From Hawksworthiomyces lignivorus (taxonomy: Eukaryota > Ascomycota > Sordariomycetes > Ophiostomatales > Ophiostomataceae), in contig NTMA01000032.1 of assembly GCA_002917075.1 (NCBI GenBank), positions 124,001-188,000 of the forward strand: DNA of 64,000 nucleotides. Reading direction: 5' to 3'. A program made the translations under genes and the position numbers. Below, piece by piece: positions 44,689 through 55,702 of this stretch. The first letter of the stretch is position 1. Each line of letters begins with the position of its first letter. The notes under the pieces were generated by a model. It ran no database searches. It was not told where the DNA came from and was given only the letters and a program-made list of their open reading frames with translations.

Positions 44689-46477
44689 TCATTCTGCAAG
44701 CTGAAAACTAGACACTTTATTGAATGAACGAGGCCAGAACTCGCCTTGGATTTCCACGCCGTTCCGTGCCACCACATAGCGAAAGCACGTATTGAACCGG
44801 CCCAGAGACTCTCCCACGGTCGATTTTTTTAATAGCTTGTCTCCGTTTTGGAGTCCTATTTGTTGCGCACGCGAACCAGGTTTTAATCCTGTAACTACTG
44901 AGGTACGTAGACTGGATAAATCAAAACCCAAGTCCATAACCTCCTGCTGCACGGGTAGCAACTTAAATTGAGAGTCATTCAAAAAGATATTATCAGCGAT
45001 CGGTTGAAGATCGAGAGTCTCCCCATCCATCATCCTGGAGAATTCTTTGTCTGCTTGTGCTTCTCCGAGTAGAGGATACAAGGCCAAGAGCCACTGCTCT
45101 GCGCGTATCCACTCGTCTTGATTCCGCCGGAGTATAAAGTCCAAGACAATCTTGTCGAGGCCGATAGGGCCTTCGCCTCGCCCCTCTGAATCCTGTTGCC
45201 GGAGCAGTCCATCCATAAGTAAAAAATAGACGAAGCCGCGCTTGTAAGGAATGGACCCAGCATAAAAGTCGGCGAAAAAGTTCTCCTACGCCTCTTTAAG
45301 GGGCAAGTTAATTCGAGGGTTTGTGTAGTATGAGCAGAGAAAGGTGTCGAGGGTCTCGCGGAAATAGTCGATGCTCCTCAGACCAGCTCGTACCGGGAGG
45401 TAAAGGGCATAGTATTCTGCAATTCCTGACTATTATGTAAGTACGCGTTCATGAGCGACCTTTCGAGAAGACTAAAGTATTTATTTCACCTTCGTTGTAC
45501 CAGGTATTCTGAAAGCCACTCTTTTCTGTGTCTATAATGGCCCAGCTGTGGACCATTTCGTGTGACAATAGATTTACCAGCCGGCAGTCCGACCAAGGCT
45601 CCACGTCGTCACTATACTGCAACACGCAACCACCGAGACAACAGGTCCCGCCATAGCCCCTAATACTCTTGCGGATGAAGACATGAAATGTGTTTCGGGG
45701 TAGTGTCCCGAAAAAGTTGACAGCGTACGAAAACAAAGCGCTGTTGAAGTTTTTGATCATGTCAAGGTGCTCTGGAAGTTCACCAAACCAGTATGTGATA
45801 GTAGGATTAGAGCTACCTGTGATAGTCGCACCAGTTGCGGTAGTTCCGGCGGCGGTGGCGGCAGCGATAGCGGCAGGTAGCGCAGAGCTCTGGATTGGTC
45901 CTACCATAAACACGGAGCAGAAGAACATGTGGGCCCAGCCCTCTACCTCGTCCGGTTGGCCGGAAGCGGTCTCGCTCCCTCCGCTCCACACAGCTCGCGT
46001 TCCCGGCGGCGCTTCGGTCAGATCCCACGTCAACACGAAGCGGTACCACTCCCTCGACGGATGTCGCGGCCGCGGCAAGAACCACCGGCCAACGCCGACG
46101 AGGCCACCGCCATCCTGGAGCAGGTCGTAATGGGAGCCGGTGGGGGTGGCAGCGCTGACGCTTCGCGGATATACCTCCAGCTTGATTGTTATATCGCCTT
46201 GCGTCTCACGGCCCGCGCACCATTTCTCCTCGCAGCCGCCGCCCTCGCCCTCAGGTGGCGGAGTGATGGTAATTGGGAGAGGCCCGGCGTCGTCCGTGGC
46301 GTGGATGGCAGCTGGCTCATACGTGTGGGCCGGGACGTTGCCGCCGACCGTCTCGAAGTGGTAGAGGACATCGCCAGCCTTTGCGTGCGGGGCTTCGAGG
46401 GTGAGCCGCACGGAGAGATGTGTCGCCTCTGAGTGCGTGAAGTGGGGTGTGAGATGGAGGGCGTGAGTTGGCGCCAT
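44689..46477 (-). pseudogene. M61-family metallopeptidase gene with in-frame TAG
   Basis: Exon 1 (46477-45490) and exon 2 (45425-44689) join in frame through a 64-nt intron (acceptor AGTCAG) and would give 575 codons. Exon 1 ends with the zinc site HEMVHSW followed by NTWYNEG, which continues across the intron as EGIAEYYALYLP, the M61 (glycyl aminopeptidase-like) pattern. Near the C-terminus a PDZ-like stretch (VVTGLKPGSRAQQIGLQNGD) completes the usual M61 layout of N-terminal beta domain, peptidase and PDZ. At codon 376 (TAG at 45288-45286) the frame is interrupted within NLPLKEA-stop-ENFFADF, although homology-like text runs on for almost 200 codons. No intron signals surround the stop. The product would lose the end of the catalytic domain and the PDZ. 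No signal peptide is visible. It could be a recent pseudogene, a strain-specific null allele or, less likely, a readthrough gene. Confidence 0.78.
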
Positions 46478-46888
46478 GTTATTTAGAACCAGAAGGCGAG
46501 CGCAAAATCTTTAGACTAAGTGATGGCAGGGTGAAAATGCTTGTGGACGAAGGTGTATTTGACAAAAGAACTTTGAATGTTGTTGAGAGGCCTTAAAAGA
46601 ATATTCCAACTCTGCCGTTCAACAAGTTCTACCAATAACTTTCTTTTCTTCCATAGCGGCTTCTGCAAAAATCTGCAGGCCATGGTCTATTGGATATTAT
46701 CATTGCTTCTCAAAAGACGAGTAATCTGCTCGAATTTAACGCGCTTCTCGCACGATGGCGTCCATAATAATGTACTCTCCTCAGCAGTCACCACAGAGTT
46801 ACTAGTTTAGAGGGCGGTGCAAGCTGACCGTGTTAACTCTTAAGACGCTCCCCCTAGTCCCAGAGGGTTGCTTGCAACCCACAGGGCT
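46478..46888. other. Intergenic
   Basis: Upstream flank of the M61 gene; presumably its former promoter. No gene seen. Confidence 0.5.
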
Positions 46889-47400
46889 TTATGGGGTTCT
46901 ATCCTTCCACAACTCAGCTTCGTCGCCTTCCTTTGGATCAGCAAAATTCAGCTTGATTATGGAAATGGGCGGAGCTGGAGTGGGTGATTCGGAGAGAAAT
47001 CGCCATAGTGCATCCAAAGAGCTGTTTGAGCTGTCGGCGCTTTCTCCGAACCAAACTGTTTTCCAAAGCTGGCGCAAACGCTCTCAGAAAATTTGACAGC
47101 GCTTCGATTTCATCGCAGTGCAGTGCGTTCGGCCAAGAGTCCAGCTGGTCTTGGTAGAAAGCATGAAATGCGTGCCAAGCTTGCTGTGGTATCGTGCGAG
47201 GATCGACGAGCGCTGCTTCGAAAATCCGTTCTCATGGCTTGTGCTGCTGTCAGCGATCTCGACGGACATAGAATAGTCTGCCCTAGCTGGGCCGGCAGGC
47301 GTGGAAAAATCTTGAAGTGGAGGTCACCTTCTGCGTGTGCTGCTGGTCGCCTGGAGAATGATTGCAGACCCATGTGGGAGAGCTCCGTCTCATTCCGTCC
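46889..47400 (-). pseudogene. Decayed gene fragment, family not identified
   Basis: Protein-like text runs through three frames in order on the minus strand. It reads FPRLPAQLGQTILCPS...TAAQAMRTD (to about 47233), then IFEAALVDPRTIPQQAWHAF...DEIEALSNFLRAFAP (about 47230-47065), then QLWKTVWFGESADSS...IIKLNFADP to a stop near 46889. The joins correspond to small indels (apparent 2-nt loss near 47230 and a further shift near 47068) with no splice signals. The composition is amphipathic and coding-like, but I do not recognise the family and no start can be placed. Confidence 0.4.
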
Positions 47401-50400
47401 GCGAGTGGGATATTGGCAGTAACACCGGAAAGAAACGACGACCGGAGGAACAATCGAATCAGTCCGAAGGCCGTCTATATCACAGACAAGCTACCCCCAG
47501 TTAAGGAAACACTTGTTTAAGGTTCACGGAAGCGTAGAGCCCGCGAACTTTCGCCAAATGCACACGGCAGAATTTCTCGTCGTGATTAATGGTCCCGTAA
47601 CATGCGTCAACCTACGAAGGAAATAATAACAAGTATAAAAGAAACGAGATACGAGCAAAAAAAAATATTGAGTAAAATCAGTTATTGCTATCAAGAAGGG
47701 CGTGGGCAATGAAGTTGATAATTGTGATATAATGTCACAAAATAATTCCAGGGCTTAGAGTCACTTTGTGAATTTGGCTATTGACTGCCGAAGCTCCAAG
47801 TCCGTCATACATTAGAGCCCTGTTAATAGAAAAAAAAAATCCTCCACTTTGGTATTGCTCTAGTTAAACAATATCGAGCTTTATTATCTATTAATAATGA
47901 ACGATCATTGGAAAAAATTGAAACACAGAGGTTTCCAGGTTGGTTTGCAAAAAAGAGAGAAAGAAACAGTACTAGACCACTTCTTTTGCAACAAAGAAAT
48001 ATGTCATGTAGATTCTCGGCCAGTTTAACCATTCGCGACGCCAGCGCAGCTACGGATAGAAGGGGAAAACAAAAGAAATGAAAACAATACGCGGCCATGC
48101 ACAGAGTGTTATTCTACAGTTCTCTGTATATAAGACGGCCTATTATTTGGACAGGCAAACCTTTACTTTTTCACGCAAAGTGTCGTTCAACAGAAGTTCT
48201 GACTATGTTTTTCTTCTCGCGACATGAGACGAACCGCTGGAAAACCAGCCCGAGGCAGCTTGGATTTTGCCCATCTCCACAATGCCGCTGGTCTTGGCGG
48301 GGATCCGTCGCCAGATCCGTCGCAGTGGATTCCAATTAGGGAAATACTTTAACCTCGAGGAATTGGAGGATCATAATACTCCATATCAGAGTGAGGAGAA
48401 ACTGCTGGCGAAGTTTTTCTACGTAAGAGAGTGCCTCGCCAAGTGACGTCAAATCAATTCAGGGGTAAGGACAAAACTGGAGCCGCTAGCGACTGTGACT
48501 GTGCGCGTCTTTCGAACAAATCCCCTCCCTTGAGAGTGATAACCAAAGTACAGTCAGAAAAGAAATAAGGATGGGGTGTTCCAACTGCAACCCAATGCCA
48601 GCACGTGCAAAAAAAGGGGCAATGAAAAGAAGAGGGCGGTTCCAAGGATCGGCATGATGGGGCCATGATGTAGATGCTGAGGAGAAAAGTACGTGTATAC
48701 ATACAATGTGCGCGTCGACAAGCTCAAATGAGAGCCTGACGAACTCAGGGATGGGAGGAAAAAGAAATAAGAGATGCAGCTGCACGGGGGATGGGAGCGA
48801 CAAAATGCTCCAGGAAAGCAAGGAAAAGGGGAAATGAAAGGGGCCTAGGGAGGTGCAGATGCGCCCTCCGCAAACCTTAATTCCTCAGAGCCAGTTGGCT
48901 GATCCGTATCAGACTGGACGAGGTTGCATGCCCCAACAACCATACCATGTTTGCGCTTGGGACAATAAGCATAGCAGAGTCATACAGCAGTAATAGGGCT
49001 GAAGGTCGCTGGAGACGCCCCATAGAGGAGGCAGAGAAAAGCACGCAAGCCACTTGTAAATGGGCGCGGGCGCGGATGGAATACCATCGTTTCTCTTTTA
49101 CATTCCATCTGCTCCGTAAAAGCTTGTGAGCCTTACCCATAAATTAATCTTAACATTCACTGGTGCCCCTGGTTTATCGTGTTTCGCCTCTCCCAACAAA
49201 TCTTAATTTCATGGACCAGCCCGTTGATATGCAGTCTGCTCTCAACCTCCCATCGTCTGTATCCCGTAAACTAGATGCACATTTATGGAAATGCCAGTGA
49301 TTTGCCAGCAGCAGACTGTAGGAGACTGCAATACATGGAGAACAATAGAGCATGAATCGATTGCAGACGCCAGAAAGACAAACACCGTGGAATGCGCCAA
49401 GGAACGAGCATTGACGATACTGAAGAGAGCCCAACCAGTGGCCTGATACGCCAAGCCAATCCTTCAAGCGCCAGCACAGTACCCGACTGCGCCCTTGATT
49501 TGTTTCCTCGTATTTCTCTTACTGACATTCTTTGTTTTTCTCTGCAGCCATAGAGCCGGCGGCACTAGCACGTTTTGGCGTGCGGAGTAAGTATCCGGTA
49601 CCAGCCGGGGAGTAGCCAGAGCGCCAGTCCTTCGTATTTCAGCACTGTTGTTTACCACGCGAGATACCCTTCAGTGAAATGCGACCGTGTCATGTTTCCT
49701 ATCCTTCCTTGTATGCAAAACATTTAACCCATTGCGGACACATCTTCGTATCACAATATTTCGTCCCTTCCAGGGCCTGAGCGCGCCACAAAAAAGGGGA
49801 TTGTGCTGATAGCGTGTCTCTCTCGTGGTTCGTGCATTGTCTTCACACAATGCCCTTGTCTCTCGTACTCCGAATTCTACTGCACTCGTACACCGTCTCT
49901 TTTCGCTTTCGGCGCAAGTGCTGCGAGATGCGAGGGCATGACCGCTTTGAAAATGGGGGCCTTTTAATAGAGGGCGACCCATCCGGGTCTCCGTGCTACG
50001 AGATCGTCGATAAGGGCCAAGCTCTGCGAACACAAGCTAATGCATGCTCACAAGCAAAAACACCCGAAAAGTTCTTTATATACGAGCACAAGTGGCACAT
50101 GTGAATGTTTGCTGAACAGGAGCATGCCTTAGTTTGTGCAGATACGGAAGAATCTTGGGTGTTTGTTCGCCGCGAGGGCGATGCCGTCTCTACCGATCCC
50201 CAGGGAGCCGCTACCAGAGAACAAACTACCACCCTGTCTGACTGTAAAGATATCAATCCTAAACTCTCACACAGGTATGTATACATATTGTACATACTTT
50301 GTGGAAATGCGTGTTTTCACGCGTTCTCTTCGTTATCGTTTGCCTGTAAACCTACCCCGTACCTTTCAAGCAAGTTTCTGATTTTACGTTATAAGCACGT

Positions 50401-51570
50401 ATGACATTTTCACACGTTGGGTTGCTGAATACGAGCAGTCAGGTTTCTCCTCACAGAAGTCCACTAATACCGAACTTTGGTCAACCCGGTGACAGGAGAA
50501 TCCCCCTGCTGTCTGGCACTGAGAGATGTCTTATCGAAAGAATTCAATGCTGTACAGTATCTTGCTCGCATATGCCGTTTCCGATCACTTTTTCTATTCA
50601 CCCTGTTTTGCTTTTATTTCACAGGGACGCAGATCCATTCCCAATTCCCAGGACAAATCCCTGATTACCATGATTTTCTCGTCTCTTACCTCTGTGCAAT
50701 GCGCTACAGGGTAGCTAGAGAAAGTTTGGCGTCTCCGTCTTCATTCCGGAGTACGACGTAGTGTTTGTTTTGCCTTGCCGTTCCCAGCTTTCCAATCTTT
50801 TTCGCAGCTTGCCGACACCCTTAACCTAGCAACCTGTCCTCGCATCACGGACCACGCTAACCGCAGTCCTCGTAGTGTCTGCCCCCATCTTCAGCCTCTT
50901 ACGACCCAAAAAATACCCACCCACACCATACAAATAGTTCCTTTTTTTGTTTGGCTCGTTTGGTTCCCTCACCTCTGTTTCCTTCGTTCCCGCAATGCTC
51001 GTGCTAACAAAGAGTCTCGTAGGGAGGCACGGAGCATTATATACGAGCTTTGAAAAAATTGAAAAAATATGTCTTACCAAAATCCGTCCAAAGCTGACTG
51101 TGGCGCTCTGCCCGCCCCGTACACATCCACCCTAGCCCCGTCCGCAGGTCCTTTGACTTGCTGGTTCCAACCCTTGGTTTTGGGCTGACAAACATCTGTT
51201 CGCTCAAGTGTTCTGCAGGGGGGTCCGGTGTACTTTGGCCATGTACTGTAGCTGCCTGCACTTTGCTCGTATTATCTGATTTCTTTCATCGTCAGGAAAA
51301 AAAGAAACCACACAAATAAGCATATATCTGAAGTAGCCTGCCCACCACCCCCAGGATCTAACCTTAGTTTCCTTTTCTCTCTTTGTTTTCTTGTCTTTCT
51401 TTCATTGGATATCCCGTATATTTAGAGCTTGGCTTTCCCGCATTTTCTCGATCTTTGATTTCTTCTCGCCAAGAACCAGTTGCTTCACACTCTTATCCAG
51501 CCTGTCTCTCTTTCTCTCAGCCCTGTTTCCTACCAGCGGGTCACAATACTTCATCAGAAAATACACAATC
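47401..51570. other. Four-kilobase interval without a recognised gene
   Basis: Many short open frames on both strands but none with a domain, signal peptide plus cysteines, or consistent splice structure. The last 250 nt are CT-rich and are probably the promoter and leader of the small secreted protein gene at 51571. Confidence 0.5.
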
Positions 51571-51826
51571 ATGCAGCCTCAGTATATGATCTCGGCCGTA
51601 GCAGCGGTGGTTGTTTCGCTTGCAAGCATCGCCAATGCAACACCTGTGCCATGCCCGGATGTAAGTGAACAATACAATTGCTATATTCCTCGGCCTACTG
51701 CCAACTGACCATACTGACATGGCGAAACAGTCCAAAATTGACCTCATTCTGAACGGGAAGCTCAGCCCGGAGGTCTGCTGCAGCTACGGTATCTGCAAGG
51801 GCGATGTTGTTATCAAGAACAAGTGA
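51571..51826 (+). CDS. Small secreted cysteine-containing protein (61 aa)
   Basis: Exon 1 (51571-51660) and exon 2 (51731-51826) join at phase 0 through a 70-nt intron with GTAAGT donor, CTGAC branch and AACAG acceptor. The product has a clear signal peptide (MISAVAAVVVSLASIANA) and a mature part of about 37 residues with four cysteines (PCPD, VCCSYGIC) and a Lys-rich end. It is too short to match a named family with confidence. It could be an effector-like or antimicrobial-like secreted peptide; that is inference from size, signal peptide and cysteines. It stands alone in a gene-poor region. Confidence 0.72.
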
Positions 51827-53501
51827 ACGTCGTCCGCTTGCCACTGTCATTCTCTGTTCTCCTCACGGCTACTCTTCTTGGATTTTACTCACATTGCGTA
51901 TGCTGTTGTGCATACCAAATTACGGCTAAGACGGATACTGGGCACAAATGCCGTTTCCGAAGTGCCATCCACTTCGCCAACAACAACCACGAAAATCAGC
52001 AAAAGGCCTGCATCGACTGCATTATCGACGACTTGTACAAACGTTCCTACGCTCTTGTTGCCCATTGCACGAAGTGATTACCTCGATCTCCAGCATCGTT
52101 TTCACAGAATCGATCGGTAATTAATGGGCAAGATTATCGCCAACCGTCTTGCATATATATTACCACCTGTATTATTAAACGCCAACGGCATTTGCGGATG
52201 CCGCCAGCGAGGCATGATATTATCAACACTTATGACATTACGACATTTTATTTTTGTTTGGATTAGAAGGACTGGACATTGAAAAAAAAATGTATCATCA
52301 CAAAACCCAGGATTGGACAGCATAGCGTTTGTTTCCGCTCCCGACCATTCGACGGTATTTCGGCATGTTCTTCGTGGGGTTCAAAGGCCAAGATTCCACA
52401 AGACATTTTCATTTCGGTATAGGCGAAATGGCAAACAGCAACGTTGCACGAGGTGGGCGGGTTGACAGATGATATGATGCCGAAGCACCGTGTACATACA
52501 CGACGGGGTACTCTGTTGTTTGTCTAATTCGTTACCAGGGAGAGAAGATAGATAGAAGCATTCCGAGTTTAATGGTTGAAGAGAAACATGGGCAACTCTT
52601 AAATTAACCAACTCGAAGATAGACAAATTTAAATACAGGTTTATATTGTGAACCAACGAACTATTTTCAAACCCAGATGCGGAATGTAGAGTAAGGTTTT
52701 TTTAATGGATACGAGCAAGAAATGTGACAAATAAGGCGTAACAAAGTTGAAACGGCAAAAAGAAGCAAATTCGCCGTTTGCGGGATGCCGGGCCACGCTC
52801 ACGATCAAATGCGTTGGCCGGTGGGATAGAATGACCACTTATCTTTACGGATTGCATTCTATGTATGTAGGGCATGCAAGATACGGCTTGCACCAGTTAG
52901 CCAAGCACACTATCTTGGTTAGGATGCACGATATATCATCCATCTTGCATTCTTTCGTATTCCTATTCCTCTGTAGTTACCTCAGGGCTGCCATATACGG
53001 AATCGTCGTCATTGAGTGCACAGAAGCAGTAGAGAGAGACTGAAGCATTGTCCACACCTTCATCACGCTGCATGCACTAATTGACCTCGTATCTACGTCT
53101 TGACCCCCGCTGTTTACTTCTGCATTTTTTCGGCCCCAACGGGATATTTCGATCAGCGAGTTAACGTAATTACGTAGTTATAACGTAGGAATGAAACGAG
53201 GGACACAGGGACAACACGACGTCTGCTAGACGTGTTACTAGGACGCGTTGTGCGAGCTTCCGCTTGATTTTTTTTTTTGATTTTTTATTGTTTTTTTTCT
53301 TTCAGCTGCTAACTTGCTAATATCTGTCGACTACTCCCGCGCCTTTCCTAGTCACATCACACCGGCCAAACTGATAAAAATTTCTTTCTTTAAAATGGCG
53401 TCACTTAGAAGCTACGCCAAGCAACCGGCCATTCCTCCCTCCGCCAGCTCGGTTTCTCGGCGCGATTCTCTTCACGGTGGGGGACACAGCAACCTGCTTT
53501 C
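51827..53501. other. Intergenic, no gene seen
   Basis: 3' flank of the small secreted protein gene and 3' flank of the isochorismatase gene. Several T-runs near 53268-53300. Short open frames only. Confidence 0.5.
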
Positions 53502-54730
53502 TTAGCTCTCTGCCTCTGCTGTGTATCTTTGCACGCCGGCAACCAATGCCTGACTGTCGATCACAAAGCCAAAGTTGTGCTACGTCCATGTTAGCGCAGA
53601 GTGCAGATACGAAAAGCCCACAAAACTACGGAGAGAGCAAAAAGTGGGTAGCAGAGCGGATAAAAAAAATACGGGGCCAAGGAAATGTAGAAAAAAAAAA
53701 GGTTGAAGGAGGGAGCAGAATGGATATAGATGCCCCCCACTGCATTCCGTGCGCAGTGAGGGAGAGGGAGCGTACATACCGAGATGTTCCACAGGGACGT
53801 CTCCTGGCCGTACGGTGTCGTCGTCGCGCAGCAGTCGGCGATGGCCACGCAGTCCCAGCCGCCGTTGTAGGCGTCGGTCAGCGTGCCGAGCACGCACTGG
53901 TCGGTGTTGACGCCGGTGAACAGGAGCGTGCGCAGCTCCGGGTGGTCCGCCAGGTGGCGGCCCAGGGACGTCGGCGCCGTCGACACCATGCCTGAGATGC
54001 GGTTCTTGTCGCAGCGCACGTCGCCCAGGTCGGTCCGCACGGCCGCCGCAAGCGCGCCCTCGTAGACTTGGCTGTTCCACTCGCCCCGCATCAGCGCCCG
54101 GCCCTGGCCGTCCCCGAGATCGGCGCCGAGGCCGGCCGCGGGCAGCCGTGGTTTGCTGGTACTGCTGCTCTCTGCGTCGCCCGGCGCAGCTTTGATCAGA
54201 GATTTGGCAAACCCGTGAATTACGGCGGCCGGCATCGCAGCTATGTCCTCCTCCGTGAGACCCCAGTTCATCCAGATGACCTGCTTGTTAATGTTCTCAT
54301 CTTGTCTTTGTATTTCTCTTGTGCTTCTCCTTGGCTCTCGTAGAACGAGCACTCTCTGGCTCTGCTACTCTTCTCTCTTCTCACATACTTTGATGCCGGC
54401 GGCGCGGCAGCTGGCAATCACCTCCAGGGTGGGTGCCACCGCGGCAAGACCGGTCGGATGTTCCCGGCACCGCGGGTGCAGGAAGTAATTCTGCATGTCC
54501 ACGATAACCATGGCTGTCTTGGCAGGTGCTAGTGCAATGTGCGTGTCGGTTGGCCCAGCGGTCGATTGGATGGGAATGGACAAGGCCTTGCCGTCGAGAA
54601 CATGCTCTCTCGTATTGCCATCACTGCTCATGCAGCTTCGTGTTAGATCGTAGGTTTTCTGCTGTCGATGATAGTACCACTGGTCGCCCAGCGGACCCAT
54701 GCTGATCACATTTCCGTCGACAGTCGCCAT
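53502..54730 (-). CDS. Isochorismatase-family cysteine hydrolase
   Basis: Cytosolic cysteine hydrolase of the isochorismatase/nicotinamidase/ureidoacrylate-amidohydrolase superfamily. Exons 54730-54389, 54280-53780 and 53579-53502 join at phase 0 and give 306 aa. Intron 2 is about 200 nt, long for this window; the CTAAC branch and GTAG acceptor are clear and the last exon (HNFGFVIDSQALV...) completes the fold. The predicted triad is Asp78 (AMVIVDMQNYF), Lys206 (CDKNRISGM) and Cys243 (GVNTDQCVLGT). The extra N-terminal 70 residues and the position of the WMNWGL motif resemble fungal proteins grouped with RutB-like amidohydrolases. The substrate cannot be decided: no siderophore, nicotinamide or pyrimidine genes are adjacent. 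Confidence 0.9.
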
Positions 54731-55702
54731 GTTTCCTCTTGTCCACGATTTTGATTTTATTCTTGTTAGTATCTAACTCAAGATGAATGCTTTGAACGAT
54801 GATATCTTTGTATCAGAAAGCTTATCAGTCGGGATTCTCCGCACGGGTTGTAAAGACTTAAGGGTCGCATCACGGGAATATGCGCATGATAGACGTATTT
54901 GTTTCGTATGCTTTATACAATGTCGCTATTACCAGCTGGAGATTTCAAATACAAAAAAGCCCTGCCATTATTCATATGCGCGAATGTTCTCATCTGTCTC
55001 TGGTAATCATCTTGGTTAGCCCTCGAGTATCTTTCTTATTCCGTCTTTTACGACGTCTGTTAGGTGTTTTGTACAGCCCAATACTACATTGTGATTCCAC
55101 AGTACTCTTGCAAAGATTTGCTCGAGATTTGATTCTGATACTTAAGGCCAATTGCCTTTATCCTCCTATTTAAATCTACGCAACGCACAACCGCGGTGCT
55201 GTACTTAACTTTATAGGAAGATAAGCAAAACATTGCACGCACGAAGAGTCATGATGAGGGAACAATGAAACAACATGATATGAGCCGGTATTTTCCTGTG
55301 GGCAACCTGTAAGGCTCCGATCTTGACTTCCTATCTTTGATCATATCGTTGGAACAGGCAGCGTGGAATAGAGAAAGCAAAAACAACCAAAATAAAAAGA
55401 ACAAAACAAATCGTACGTAACACATTGAACAGAAATGAGGATTGCCATCCGTGCCGTTTTCTCCTTGGCTTTTGTTGCCATTTTTTTCTTTCTTTTATTT
55501 TTGTAAGCGCTGGGCCCTTCCAAGACAGGGACCGGAACAGAAGACGTACTCGTACAACCAGATACTCCATACCGGGGGAACTGCAACTGAACAGAAAATA
55601 CAGGAATGCGCTGGTAATTCCATCTATTGAATATGTCGAACCAACCTAGCTCGCCGGGGCGGAGAGAGGGCCGTGCAGCAGTCGTAGACCTCTCTGCGGC
55701 GC
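54731..55702. other. Intergenic, no gene seen
   Basis: Upstream flank of the isochorismatase gene (minus strand) and 3' flank of the PP4R2 gene. No gene seen. Confidence 0.5.

Noticed and set aside
45286..45288. Repeat-induced point mutation as the cause of the M61 stop
   Set aside because: TAG could come from several sense codons, and the surrounding exon shows no excess of C-to-T type stops; one site is not evidence for it.
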